A stretch of 58,637 nucleotides of DNA from Clostridia bacterium. GTDB lineage: Bacteria > Bacillota > Clostridia > Christensenellales > Aristaeellaceae. The DNA lies in assembly GCA_017524725.1 (NCBI GenBank), contig JAFXUZ010000071.1, positions 1 to 58,637 on the forward strand. Reading direction: 5' to 3'. The notes under the pieces were generated by a model, which had not been told where the DNA came from, did not search any database, and saw only the letters and a program-made list of their open reading frames with translations. Positions 16,684-25,102 of this stretch are shown here, piece after piece (position 1 is the first letter of the stretch; the number at the start of each line of letters is the position of its first letter). Both the position numbers and the translations under genes were made by a program.

Positions 16684-17295
16684 TTACATGCTCCTCAGGG
16701 CCAGGCGCAGGAGCTCATTGGCGTCCTCGGTCATTCCCCGGCACTTGTCCAGGGCCCTCCGTGCCTCCTGGGGGGTGTAGCCGAGGCTCTGGAGCGCGGC
16801 CAGGGCGTCCGCCTCATAATCCGGCGCCGCCGCACGGACGGAAGCGGCCGAAACGGTCCCGGCTTCGTCGCCGAGGATGGCCCTGAGCTCGTCGTCGCTG
16901 ACCTTGCCCTTAAGTTCCAGCGCGATCCGCTGGGCGGTCTTCTTGCCCACGCCCTGGGCGCGGCTCAGGGCGGTGACGTCGCCTTCCATAATGGCCCGCG
17001 TCAGGTCCCTGAGGGGCATGGAAGACAGGATCTGCACCGCTGTCTTGGGCCCGATGCCGCTGACCTGCGTCAGGGAGCGGAACATGGCCCTCTCCTCCCG
17101 GGATGCGAAGCCGAACAGCTCCACCCCGTCCTCCCTGACGCTCAGATGGGTGTAGACTTTCATCACTGCGCCGGTCTCCGGGGCCGCGCTCAGGGTGTTC
17201 ATGGAGCAGGTGATCTGCCAGCCGACGCCGGAAACGTCCAGGACCAGGGTATTCAGGTCCTTTTCCGCCACAGCGCCTTCAAGATAAGCGAACAT
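16684..17295 (-). CDS. ruvA: Holliday junction DNA-binding protein RuvA
   Basis: A 203-residue protein that binds four-way junctions as a tetramer and recruits RuvB. An N-terminal OB-fold begins MFAYLEGAV. Two helix-hairpin-helix motifs follow, VSGIGPKTAVQIL and GVGKKTAQRIALELKGK. The C-terminal domain III contains EADALAALQSLGYTPQEA, the RuvB contact. Length is normal. AGGAGG lies six bases before the ATG. It is the middle gene of ruvC-ruvA-ruvB. Confidence 0.98.
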   Translation of the reverse strand: MFAYLEGAVAEKDLNTLVLDVSGVGWQITCSMNTLSAAPETGAVMKVYTHLSVREDGVELFGFASREERAMFRSLTQVSGIGPKTAVQILSSMPLRDLTRAIMEGDVTALSRAQGVGKKTAQRIALELKGKVSDDELRAILGDEAGTVSAASVRAAAPDYEADALAALQSLGYTPQEARRALDKCRGMTEDANELLRLALRSM

Positions 17296-17361
17296 GTTTC
17301 TTCCTCCTGTCCGGAAGGTCGGTCATGTCAGGGAATGCCTGATGTTCAGGCGGCAGGGAAG

Positions 17362-17856
17362 TTATTTCATCAGGTACTGCTCCTTCAGCCGCCCGGCCTG
17401 GATATGCGTCAGGGCCGCGGCCACGGCGTCCGCCGCGTCGTCCGGGCGGATGATGTCTTCCAGGCCGAGCAGCAGCCGGACCATATGCTGCATCTGGTGC
17501 TTGTCCGCCTTGCCGTAACCGGTGACGGACTGCTTGATCTGCATGGGGGTGTATTCGTATATGGGCCTGCCGTATTCCGCACAGGCGCACAGCGTGCAGC
17601 CCCTGGCATGCCCGACGGCGATGGCGGTGGTGATATTCTTGGCGAAAAAAAGCTCCTCAAAGGCGATCTCGTCGGGCCGGTAAAGGGTCAAAAGGTCCCG
17701 CGTGCCGGTAAAAAGCGACAGCAGCCTTTCGGGAAGGCTCTCCTCCGGGCGTGTGATCAGCGCCCCCGCCGCCACAAAACGCATCCGGCTGCCCTCGTTT
17801 TCGACCACGCCCCAGCCCATGGTCGCCAGGCCCGGATCGATCCCAAGTATCTTCAT
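17362..17856 (-). CDS. ruvC: crossover junction endodeoxyribonuclease RuvC
   Basis: A 164-residue RNase H-fold resolvase that nicks Holliday junctions symmetrically. The acidic catalytic residues are visible: Asp in LGIDPGLA (residue 7), Glu in AFEELFF, and the C-terminal Asp pair in RPDDAADAVAAAL. KQSVTGYGKADKHQMQHMV is the family DNA-binding helix region. Length is normal. It is first in the ruvCAB run and has a promoter 54-83 bp upstream. Confidence 0.97.
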   Translation of the reverse strand: MKILGIDPGLATMGWGVVENEGSRMRFVAAGALITRPEESLPERLLSLFTGTRDLLTLYRPDEIAFEELFFAKNITTAIAVGHARGCTLCACAEYGRPIYEYTPMQIKQSVTGYGKADKHQMQHMVRLLLGLEDIIRPDDAADAVAAALTHIQAGRLKEQYLMK

Positions 17857-17909
17857 TCAGGGTTCCTTTCCTTTTTAATGCAGTCTGACGGGTATTAAAC
17901 TGCTATGAT

Positions 17910-17939
17910 ATAATAACAGAAAAGCCCCGGTTCGTCCAA
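17910..17939 (-). promoter_or_regulatory. ruvC promoter
   Basis: Minus strand: TTGGAC (17939-17934), an 18-bp spacer and TATTAT (17915-17910). It diverges from the CE15 esterase promoter about 70 bp away. I see no clear LexA box. Confidence 0.5.
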
Positions 17940-18001
17940 TCATTTTCCGCCCCGGTGCCCGATATTTTACGTTTTCTTTACATTTTTGTGACTGTTTGAT
18001 T

Positions 18002-18038
18002 CTTTTGATTCATATCCGCCCTGTGATAGAATCAAAAG
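18002..18038 (+). promoter_or_regulatory. CE15 esterase promoter inside a 10-bp inverted repeat
   Basis: CTTTTGATTC (18002-18011) and GAATCAAAAG (18029-18038) form a perfect inverted repeat with a 17-bp gap. A -35-like TTGATT (18005-18010) lies in the left arm and a -10-like TAGAAT (18027-18032) in the right arm, 16 bp apart. A dimeric regulator bound to the arms would cover both promoter elements. Confidence 0.45.
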
Positions 18039-18129
18039 GCATTTCCCTCCTTATCCGGAGCCATATACCGGAAAAGGCCGGCTTTCCCGGGGGTCTTCCC
18101 GCAAAAAAACAAACCAGGAGGAAACATCC

Positions 18130-19434
18130 ATGGCACGCACCGTTTTCAGCCTGCTTCTTTCCGCCGCCGTCCTGTCCTCCGGGGCATTCGCCGCCGGTGC
18201 GGAAGGGTTTCCCCCTCCACACCGGCTGCCCGCCCTGAAGGAATGGCCGGACCTGATGACACTGAACGACGGTTCGCGGGTGTCCTCGCCCGCGGACTGG
18301 GAAAAGCGCCGGGAAGAGATCCTGGAGCTTTACCGGCACTACGTATACGGCACCCTTCCGGAGGACGAGATCAGCGTTTCCTCCGCCATAAAGGATACCG
18401 CCTGGGAAAACACTCGTAAAATGACGATAAGCGTCGCCCGGGGCGAAATATCCGCCTCGTTTTCGGTTTTAATCACCCTGCCCCGTGGAAATGCCCCTGA
18501 AAAAGGCTTCCCCTGCTATATCGAATACGGCTTCCTGTGGGGCGGCGCGGCGCCGTCCCCCTCTCCCAACTGCCTGGCCGCGGCGGAACGGGGCTATGCC
18601 GGCATCACCTACATCCCCACCGACGTGGCCGGGGACAACAGCCTGCACCTCGGCATGTTCTATACTCTTTACCCCTTTGAGCCGACGAACGCCGAATTTC
18701 CCGGGGTCCTGGCGATCTGGGGCTGGGGCGTCAGCCGGATCATCGACGCACTGGAGGGCGGCGCCGGCAGGCAGATGAACATCGACGCGTCCTGCTGCAT
18801 CGCCGCGGGAGTGTCCCGCTACGGCAAGTCCGTCCTGGTGGCCGGCGCCTATGACCCGCGGATCCGCGTCACGGTCCCCTCCTGCTCCGGCGCGGGAGGC
18901 GCAGCCGTCTTCCGGGGGGACAATCACGGCAAAAAATACGACCTTTCCTCCCTCGGCGGGCCGGAAAGCTGGGAAAATGAATCCATCAACGAGCCCCTTG
19001 CCAACCTGCAGGGGGGCGAGGGTTACTGGTTCTGCAAAAATTTCACCCTCATTCCCTCTCAAAAATGCATCCCGGTGGAGCAGTACATGCTCTGCGCCCT
19101 GTGCGCGGGAGAAAACCGGCACCTGATCGTGGTGACAGGCGTCATGTCCGAAGGCTGGAACAACACCGAGGGCCAGTGCCTGGCCTGGCTTGCCTCCCGG
19201 CAGGTGTGGGATCTGTGGGGGCAAAGGGAAAACAGCGCCATGATCGTTCACCTGGACGGCCACGCGATCCTGCCGTCGGACCTGGAGGCCATCCTGGACC
19301 ACTGCGACGTAAAACTCTTCGGCGCCGATCCCGCCGGCACCGTTTCCGGGCTCAAAAACATGGGCGCGGAGGTATTCCTTATCTGCAACCGGGACCGGCT
19401 GGACGAAGCCTTCGGCCCCTTCCTTGCGGATTGA
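18130..19434 (+). CDS. secreted CE15-type (glucuronoyl esterase-like) carbohydrate esterase
   Basis: A 434-residue exported alpha/beta hydrolase. A short signal peptide (residues 1 to about 24, ending AFAAGA) precedes the mature enzyme. The nucleophile motif GVSRYGKSVLVAGAYDPRI places the serine at residue 229; SRxGK after a glycine is characteristic of CE15 glucuronoyl methylesterases, which cleave ester bonds between glucuronoxylan and lignin. Other family-like segments are LYRHYVYGTLP, WGWGVSRIIDAL and CSGAGGAAVFRG. The nucleophile assignment is secure; the acid and base were not assigned. GGAGG precedes the ATG. It stands alone, divergent from ruvC. Confidence 0.82.
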   Translation: MARTVFSLLLSAAVLSSGAFAAGAEGFPPPHRLPALKEWPDLMTLNDGSRVSSPADWEKRREEILELYRHYVYGTLPEDEISVSSAIKDTAWENTRKMTISVARGEISASFSVLITLPRGNAPEKGFPCYIEYGFLWGGAAPSPSPNCLAAAERGYAGITYIPTDVAGDNSLHLGMFYTLYPFEPTNAEFPGVLAIWGWGVSRIIDALEGGAGRQMNIDASCCIAAGVSRYGKSVLVAGAYDPRIRVTVPSCSGAGGAAVFRGDNHGKKYDLSSLGGPESWENESINEPLANLQGGEGYWFCKNFTLIPSQKCIPVEQYMLCALCAGENRHLIVVTGVMSEGWNNTEGQCLAWLASRQVWDLWGQRENSAMIVHLDGHAILPSDLEAILDHCDVKLFGADPAGTVSGLKNMGAEVFLICNRDRLDEAFGPFLAD

Positions 19435-19490
19435 GACCCCTCTCAACCGGCGGCGGCTGTTTGTAAATATCCCCGCTCCTTCATTCCCCT

Positions 19491-19518
19491 TAAAAAATCC
19501 CCTCCCGGGCGGGAGGGG
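19491..19518 (-). terminator. terminator after degV
   Basis: Minus strand: CCCCTCCC, a 4-base loop and GGGAGGGG (19518-19499), then ATTTTTT. It also lies at the end of the converging CE15 gene, where the plus-strand U-run is poorer. Confidence 0.8.
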
Positions 19519-19527
19519 GCGCTTTGT

Positions 19528-20373
19528 TTATTCCATGTACAATACGCCCAGGGTACCGGGGCCGCAGTGACTGGTGATGACGCCGCCGGCGTAGGTCTCC
19601 AGGACCTCCTCAAAGTGCCCCAGGGACCGGAGGTATTCGCGTACCTTGTCGACGATGGCCGCATCCACATGGGAATGGGTGATGAACACCCGGCGCGGGC
19701 GGCTTTTTTTAAGCTGCTCCTCCATGTCCTTTACATAGTGCATGATCACCTTTTCCAGGTGCCCGCGGTATTTGACGTCAGGGTGCATTTTCCCGTCCGC
19801 CACTTCGATGCGGGGATGGATATGCAGGATGCTGCCCATCATGGCGCTGAGCCCCGAGCACCTGCCGCCCCGGTGAAGGTATTCCAGGGTATCCACCACA
19901 AAGGAGGCACGCACCCTGGGGATATCCTCCGTCGCCCGCTGTACGATCTCCCGGCGGTTCATCCCGGCCGCCGCGTTCTCGCATGCGCCGATCACCAGGT
20001 GGGCGATGCCCGTGGACAGGTTGCGGGAATCCACCACGGAAATCCTGTCTTCCGCGTGAAGCTGCTTCGCAGCCATCTGGAGTACGCTGAAGCTGGCGGA
20101 CATTTCGGAGGAAATGGTAAAGCAGACCCATTCGTCCCCCGCGTCCAGGCCCTCCCGAAGGACAGCCTTGGCCTCTTCCACGGAAGGGGCGGCGGTCTTG
20201 GGGACGGACCTGTTTTCATTGGCCCAGTCAAAGATCATTTCGGCGGTGATGTCCGCCCCGTCCCGGTAATCCTTTTCTCCCAGCAGCACATGCAGCGGCA
20301 GGACAGTGACGCCGTAGCGTTCGATCAATTCCTTTCCCAGGTCGCTGGTGCTGTCAGACAAGATACGTATCAT
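19528..20373 (-). CDS. DegV family protein (fatty-acid-binding FakB-like)
   Basis: A 281-residue cytosolic protein of the DegV family. Family members bind a fatty acid and, as FakB, present it to the kinase FakA for phospholipid synthesis. Marker motifs: ILSDSTSDL at the start, ISSEMSASFSVLQMAA, VVDSRNLSTG, VVDTLEYLHRGGRCSG and THSHVDAA. The start at 20373 (MIRILSDS) matches the family; a longer frame to 20418 has no support. The upstream ribosome-binding site is weak. It lies 52 bp after carB on the same strand and ends at a terminator. No FakA homologue is in the window. Confidence 0.9.
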   Translation of the reverse strand: MIRILSDSTSDLGKELIERYGVTVLPLHVLLGEKDYRDGADITAEMIFDWANENRSVPKTAAPSVEEAKAVLREGLDAGDEWVCFTISSEMSASFSVLQMAAKQLHAEDRISVVDSRNLSTGIAHLVIGACENAAAGMNRREIVQRATEDIPRVRASFVVDTLEYLHRGGRCSGLSAMMGSILHIHPRIEVADGKMHPDVKYRGHLEKVIMHYVKDMEEQLKKSRPRRVFITHSHVDAAIVDKVREYLRSLGHFEEVLETYAGGVITSHCGPGTLGVLYME

Positions 20374-20425
20374 ATTATTATCTTTATTCCCTTCTGCCGT
20401 CGATGTGCATGGCGTCAAAGCTTTT

Positions 20426-23400
20426 TCAGCGGATCATCCTGTGCCATTCCTGCAGGCTGCGGACGTCTCCCCTGCCGTTCTCGTTCACGCCCCGGATGCC
20501 TTCAGCCGCCGCCTTGGCCGCCGCGATGGTGGTCATATAGGGCACCTTGTGCTTGATGGCCGCCTTGCGCAGGTAACTGTCGTCATAAATGCTGTCCTTG
20601 CCCACGGGGGAATTGACGATCATCTGGATCCTGCCGTTGGTGATCAGGTCCACGATGTTCGGCCGCCCCTCGTGCAGCTTTTTGACCTCCTCCACAGGGA
20701 TGCCGGCAGCCCTGATCAGCGCCGCGGTGCCGGAGGTGGCCAGGATGGCGAAACCGTCCTCATACAGGGACCGCGCCAGGTCCTGCACTTCGGGCTTGTC
20801 CTTGGCGTTGACGCTGATGAGCACCGTGCCGGAAACGGGCAGGGTGGCCTGGGCAGCTTCCTCGGCCTTGAAGAACGCTTCGCCTGTTACGGTGCTCAGG
20901 CCCAGCACCTCGCCCGTGGAACGCATTTCCGGTCCCAGCAGCGGATCCACTTCGGGGAACATGTTGAAGGGGAACACCGCTTCCTTGACGCCGAAATAGG
21001 GGATCACCCGGTCCCGGAGGCCGGCGATCGGGGACGGACGGCCCGTAAGCTGAGCGGTGATGACCTCCACCGCAAGGGGCACCATGGAAATGCCGCACAC
21101 CTTGCTGACCAGGGGCACGGTGCGGCTGGCCCTGGGATTGGCTTCCAGCACATACACCACGCCGTTTTCAATGGCGTACTGCATGTTCATCAGGCCCACC
21201 ACGTGCATTTCCTCGGCGATGCGGCGGGTGTAGGAGCGGATGGTTTCCAGGTGTTCCTCATCGATGTGCCTGGAGGGGATGATGCAGGCGGAATCGCCGG
21301 AATGGATGCCCGCCAGTTCGATATGCTCCATCACGGCGGGCACAAAGGCGTGAACGCCGTCGGAAATGGCGTCGGCTTCGCATTCCAGGGCATGGTTCAG
21401 GAAACGGTCGATCAAAATGGGCCTGTCCGGCGTGACGCCCACGGCCGCGTTCATATAAGAGATCATGGAATCGTCGTCGTACACGACCTCCATGCCGCGC
21501 CCGCCCAGGACATAGCTGGGCCGCACCATCACGGGATAGCCGATGGTGTGGGCGATCTTCATGGCCTCGTCCACGGTGGAGGCCATGCCGCTTTCGGGCA
21601 TCGGGATGGAAAGCTTCTCCATCATGGCCCTGAACTGGTCCCGGTCCTCAGCCAGGTCGATCACCTGGGGCGTGGTCCCCAGGATGCGGACGCCGTGCTT
21701 TTCCAGGCGGCTCGCCAGGTTCAGGGGGGTCTGCCCGCCGAACTGGGCGATGACGCCCACCGGTTTTTCCTTGCGGTAGATGCTCAGCACGTCCTCCAGC
21801 GTCAGGGGCTCGAAATACAGTTTGTCGCTGGTATCGTAATCGGTGGACACCGTCTCGGGATTGCAGTTGACGATGATGGTCTCGAAACCCAGCTTCTTGA
21901 GGCTCTTGGCCGCGTGGACGCAGCAGTAATCGAATTCGATGCCCTGGCCGATGCGGTTGGGTCCGCCGCCCAGGATCATCACCTTGGGCCGGTCGGTCTT
22001 CACCGGGTCGTTGTCCGGGGCGCAGTAGGTGGAATAATAGTAGGCGCTGTCCTCGGTCCCGGAAACATGCACGCCGTCCCAGCTTTCCGTAACGCCCAGG
22101 GCTTCCCGCCGGCTGAGGATCTCATCCTCCTTTACGCCCAGGATCATGCTGAGGTAACGGTCGCTGAAGCCATCCTTTTTGGCGCGGATCAGCTGTTCGT
22201 CTGTGGGAACGCCCGAGCGGACCAGTTCCTCCTCTTCCTCCACCAGTTCCTTCATCTGTTCGATGAACCATTCCTTCACATGGGTGAGCCTGTGGATCTC
22301 CTCCACCGTCGCGCCCTTGCGCAGGGCTTCATACATGATGAAGTGCCTTTCGGAGGACGGGGAGATCAGGCGGCTCAAAAGTTCCTCCCGGCTGAGCCCG
22401 TTAAAATTTGAAACGTGCCCCAGGCCCCAGCGGCCCTTTTCCAGGCTGCGGACCGCCTTCTGGAAGGCTTCCTTATAGTTTTTCCCGATGCTCATGACCT
22501 CGCCCACGGCGCGCATCTGGGTGCCCAGTTTGTCCTCCACGCCCTTGAACTTTTCAAAAGCCCAGCGGGCAAACTTGACCACCACGTAATCCCCGTCGGG
22601 GCGATATTTGTCCAGCGTGCCGTATTTGCCGCATTTCAGTTCCCGCAGCGTCAGGCCGCAGGCCAGCTTGGCCGACACCAGGGCGATGGGGAAGCCGGTG
22701 GCCTTGCTGGCCAAAGCGCTGGAGCGGGAGGTGCGGGGGTTGATCTCGATCACGATGATCCTGTCGCTCACGGGGTCGTGGGCGAACTGCACGTTGGTGC
22801 CGCCGATGACGCCGATATGCTCCACGATCCTGTAAGCCTGCTCCTGCAGGCGGTCCTGGACTTCCTTTGATATGGTCAGCATCGGGGCGGTGCAGAAGGA
22901 ATCGCCGGTATGGACGCCCATGGGGTCCACATTTTCGATGAAGCAGACGGTGATCATGTTGTTTTCGCTGTCCCTGACCACCTCAAGCTCCAGTTCCTCC
23001 CAACCGAGGATGCTTTCCTCCACCAGGACCTGGTGCACCAGGGAGGCCTGCAGGCCGCGGGCCATGACCGTCCTGAGCTCGTCCCTGTTATAGACCAGGC
23101 CGCCGCCGGCGCCGCCCATGGTGTAGGCGGGGCGCAGCACCACCGGATATCCAAGCCGGTCCGCGATCTCAAGGCCTTCCTCCACGCTGTAGGCCACCTC
23201 GGACCGTGCCATTTCGATATTCAGGGATTCCATGGTCTTTTTGAATTCGATCCGGTCCTCGCCCCGCTCGATGGCGTCCACCTGCACGCCGATGACCTTC
23301 ACGTTGTATTTGTCCAGGACGCCTTCCCGGTACAGCTCGCTGGCCAGGTTCAGGCCGCTCTGTCCGCCCAGGTTGGGAAGAAGCGCGTCCGGACGCTCTT

Positions 23401-23638
23401 TCCGGATGATCTGTTCCAGCCGCTGAACGTTCAGTGGTTCGATATAGGTGACATCCGCCATTTCGGGGTCCGTCATGATGGTGGCCGGATTGGAATTGAC
23501 CAGAACGATCTCGTATCCCAGGCTCCTGAGGGCCTTGCAGGCCTGGGTGCCGGAATAGTCGAACTCGCAGGCCTGGCCGATGATGATGGGGCCGGAACCG
23601 ATGATGAGGACTTTTTTAATGTCTGTTCTCTGCGGCAT
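20426..23638 (-). CDS. carB: carbamoyl-phosphate synthase large subunit
   Basis: A 1070-residue enzyme making carbamoyl phosphate from bicarbonate, ammonia and two ATP for pyrimidine and arginine synthesis. The two homologous ATP-grasp halves are evident (GSGPIIIGQACEFDYSG near residue 15; GGGPNRIGQGIEFDYCC near 560). ATP-binding segments include TMGGAGGGLVYN and VLGGRGMEVVYD. The C-terminal allosteric MGS-like domain (about 940-1070) includes ATSGTAALIRAAGIPVEEV. The start at 23638 (MPQRTDI) is chosen by alignment and an AAGGGG site. The small subunit carA is not adjacent, so it must be elsewhere. Large antisense open frames here are codon-bias shadows. Confidence 0.97.
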   Translation of the reverse strand: MPQRTDIKKVLIIGSGPIIIGQACEFDYSGTQACKALRSLGYEIVLVNSNPATIMTDPEMADVTYIEPLNVQRLEQIIRKERPDALLPNLGGQSGLNLASELYREGVLDKYNVKVIGVQVDAIERGEDRIEFKKTMESLNIEMARSEVAYSVEEGLEIADRLGYPVVLRPAYTMGGAGGGLVYNRDELRTVMARGLQASLVHQVLVEESILGWEELELEVVRDSENNMITVCFIENVDPMGVHTGDSFCTAPMLTISKEVQDRLQEQAYRIVEHIGVIGGTNVQFAHDPVSDRIIVIEINPRTSRSSALASKATGFPIALVSAKLACGLTLRELKCGKYGTLDKYRPDGDYVVVKFARWAFEKFKGVEDKLGTQMRAVGEVMSIGKNYKEAFQKAVRSLEKGRWGLGHVSNFNGLSREELLSRLISPSSERHFIMYEALRKGATVEEIHRLTHVKEWFIEQMKELVEEEEELVRSGVPTDEQLIRAKKDGFSDRYLSMILGVKEDEILSRREALGVTESWDGVHVSGTEDSAYYYSTYCAPDNDPVKTDRPKVMILGGGPNRIGQGIEFDYCCVHAAKSLKKLGFETIIVNCNPETVSTDYDTSDKLYFEPLTLEDVLSIYRKEKPVGVIAQFGGQTPLNLASRLEKHGVRILGTTPQVIDLAEDRDQFRAMMEKLSIPMPESGMASTVDEAMKIAHTIGYPVMVRPSYVLGGRGMEVVYDDDSMISYMNAAVGVTPDRPILIDRFLNHALECEADAISDGVHAFVPAVMEHIELAGIHSGDSACIIPSRHIDEEHLETIRSYTRRIAEEMHVVGLMNMQYAIENGVVYVLEANPRASRTVPLVSKVCGISMVPLAVEVITAQLTGRPSPIAGLRDRVIPYFGVKEAVFPFNMFPEVDPLLGPEMRSTGEVLGLSTVTGEAFFKAEEAAQATLPVSGTVLISVNAKDKPEVQDLARSLYEDGFAILATSGTAALIRAAGIPVEEVKKLHEGRPNIVDLITNGRIQMIVNSPVGKDSIYDDSYLRKAAIKHKVPYMTTIAAAKAAAEGIRGVNENGRGDVRSLQEWHRMIR

Positions 23639-23743
23639 GGAATTCCCCTTTCTTTCTGCAAAGCCGCCCGCGCGGCCGGAAAGCCCTGCTCCGCGTCCTT
23701 CCGTCAAAAGCGGCGGAAATCGACCGCGGGCGGACCGCAGAAT

Positions 23744-23772
23744 ATTATAAAGCACTTTTTCATTTACTTCAA
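23744..23772 (-). promoter_or_regulatory. carB promoter
   Basis: Minus strand: TTGAAG (23772-23767), a 17-bp spacer and perfect TATAAT (23749-23744). The leader to carB is about 100 nt. I see no clear PyrR-type attenuator fold. Confidence 0.65.
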
Positions 23773-23827
23773 GGACGGATTTGTTTCTTATTTGTTTATA
23801 AAGCAGCCGCGGCGCCGCGCAGAATGC

Positions 23828-24182
23828 ATGCCCGAAGCCCTGTCTGAAATGAGCAGATCGGCAGGCGGCGCCATCGACATAAAGACCAGATGCGTCGTCA
23901 CCGTAGTCTCACTGATGGCGTCCGGCGTCACGGATTCTTCCCTGACCTACCATCTTCAAAAACGCGAAAGCCCATGGCGTAACGAAAGAGGAGATCGCGG
24001 CCATCGTCACCCACGCCGCCATGTATATCGGCTGGCCGAAGGGCTGGGCGGTGTTCCGCCTGGCGAAGGAGGTATGGAACGAAGAGGAAAGCGCGCTCAC
24101 GGAAAAGGACCGCTACCGGACGAGCGTCTTCTTCCCCATCGGGCAGCCAAACGACGCCTACGCCCGGTATTTCGTCGGGCAG
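23828..24182 (+). pseudogene. decayed carboxymuconolactone decarboxylase-cupin gene
   Basis: Two adjoining frames together spell part of a CMD-cupin protein. The first frame reads IDIKTRCVVTVVSLMASG and TDSSLTYHLQ. After a five-A run at 23958-23962 the frame must shift by one base to continue as NAKAHGVTKEEIAAIVTH and MYIGWPKGWAVFRLAKEVW; four A residues would restore it. It then enters a cupin-like FPIGQPNDAYARYFVGQ and loses homology at about 24182. The N-terminal part and most of the cupin domain are missing, and no ribosome-binding site is seen. The upstream boundary is approximate. It points toward hsp20, whose gene converges on it. Confidence 0.75.
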
Positions 24183-24273
24183 GGAATACGGCATTTTTAC
24201 GGCACACGGCGGGGCGTCCCGGCCAGGCCGAGCAAAGCGCCGGGGCCGCGGCGGCCGGAAGAAAGCACACCGC

Positions 24274-24305
24274 AAAAGCCCGCCGGATTTTTTGTTCCGG
24301 CGGGC
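24274..24305 (-). terminator. hsp20 terminator
   Basis: GCCCGCCGGA (24278-24287) pairs with TCCGGCGGGC (24296-24305) across an 8-nt T-rich loop. On the minus strand it is followed by TTTT. It lies 18 bp after the hsp20 stop. Confidence 0.75.
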
Positions 24306-24322
24306 CATGTATTTTTTTTGTT

Positions 24323-24775
24323 TTATCCTTCGATCAGGATCTGCTTCTTTTCAGGGACTTTCCTGGCTTCCTTCTTGGGGAGCTTCAGGCTCAGCACGCC
24401 GTTTTCATACTTGGCCCTGATGTCCTCTTCGGTGATGCTTCCACCCACATAGAAGCTGCGCTGCATGGTGCCAACATAGCGCTCCTGGCGAAGCATCTTG
24501 CCCTTGTTCTCCTTGTTCAGGCTCTTTTCGGTGGAGATGGTCAGATAGCCGTTGTTCAGCTCCAGCTTGATCTCGTCCTTGGTAAAGCCGGGCAGGTCCA
24601 CATCCACTTCGTAGCCTTCGTCCGTTTCTTTCACATCGGTCTTCATCATGCGGCCGGCGTTCTTGCCGTAGAGCACATGCTCGGGACGGCCGAAGCCGCG
24701 GAAGAAGTCATGGTCGAAATCGTCAAACACGTCCAGCAGGTTTTCACCAAACACGCTAGGAAGATAAGTACTCAT
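24323..24775 (-). CDS. Hsp20/alpha-crystallin small heat-shock protein
   Basis: A 150-residue ATP-independent holdase. The alpha-crystallin domain runs from about residue 40 to 135 (VKETDEGYEVDVDLPGFTK, then NNGYLTISTE and FYVGGSITEEDIRAKYENG) and the C-terminal tail has the I-x-I oligomerisation motif (KQILIEG). The N-terminal arm has DDFDHDFFRGFG. The ATG at 24775 lies seven bases after GGAGG; a longer frame to 24835 lacks a site. It is single-gene, with a CtsR operator on its promoter and a terminator behind it, so it should be induced by heat or protein damage. Confidence 0.93.
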   Translation of the reverse strand: MSTYLPSVFGENLLDVFDDFDHDFFRGFGRPEHVLYGKNAGRMMKTDVKETDEGYEVDVDLPGFTKDEIKLELNNGYLTISTEKSLNKENKGKMLRQERYVGTMQRSFYVGGSITEEDIRAKYENGVLSLKLPKKEARKVPEKKQILIEG

Positions 24776-24890
24776 AATGCAAACCTCCAATTGGCCTTGT
24801 ACGCTTGGTTCGCCGCCACGCTTGCAGGGTCGCATTTTATTCCATCCCGTTCGGGTTCTCTTTCGATCCCCCTCCCTTGATGGTGACTAT

Positions 24891-24920
24891 AGTATATTCC
24901 ATTGGTCAAAGATAGTCAAA
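24891..24920 (-). promoter_or_regulatory. hsp20 promoter with a CtsR operator
   Basis: Minus strand: TTGACT (24919-24914), a 17-bp spacer and TATACT (24896-24891). On the plus strand GGTCAAA (24904-24910), GAT, AGTCAAA (24914-24920) is an exact match to the CtsR heptad direct repeat RGTCAAA-NAN-RGTCAAA. It covers the -35 and part of the spacer, so bound CtsR would block RNA polymerase. Confidence 0.85.
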
Positions 24921-25102
24921 TACCAAAAAGGCAAATAAACACCGCTTTCCGGTTATTCAGCGCTATTTTCCCAATTATTCTTCTTTTTTGAATAAATTCA
25001 TCAAAATACGCGATCATTCTTCGCTTTTTGATTTTTCTCCATGAATAAAATAAGAGGCCCTGAAGAAATGGGGATGCGTCTCTCACCCCTCACATCCCGC
25101 CG
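24921..25102. other. AT-rich intergenic stretch, no gene seen
   Basis: About 180 bp of unusually AT-rich DNA between the hsp20 promoter and the end of the SH3/cadherin-like gene. No open frame with a ribosome-binding site, no RNA gene and no clear terminator hairpin was found. Confidence 0.5.

Noticed and set aside
18025..18038. The 14-mer GATAGAATCAAAAG also occurs at 58436-58449
   Set aside because: Several chance 14-mer repeats are expected in a window this size, and the second copy is not at a promoter, so I do not claim a shared regulator.
20348..22411. Long plus-strand open frame (687 codons) antisense to carB
   Set aside because: carB is unmistakable on the other strand. GC-rich codon use opens the opposite frame; the translation is His/Gly/Asp-rich with no family and no ribosome-binding site.
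20426..23638. Expected carA beside carB
   Set aside because: No small-subunit gene is found on either side; it is simply not in this window, and I do not infer that it is absent from the genome.
22910..24880. Long plus-strand open frame (656 codons) from within carB into hsp20
   Set aside because: Only its short middle part matches the CMD-cupin relic; the rest is antisense shadow, so it is not one gene.
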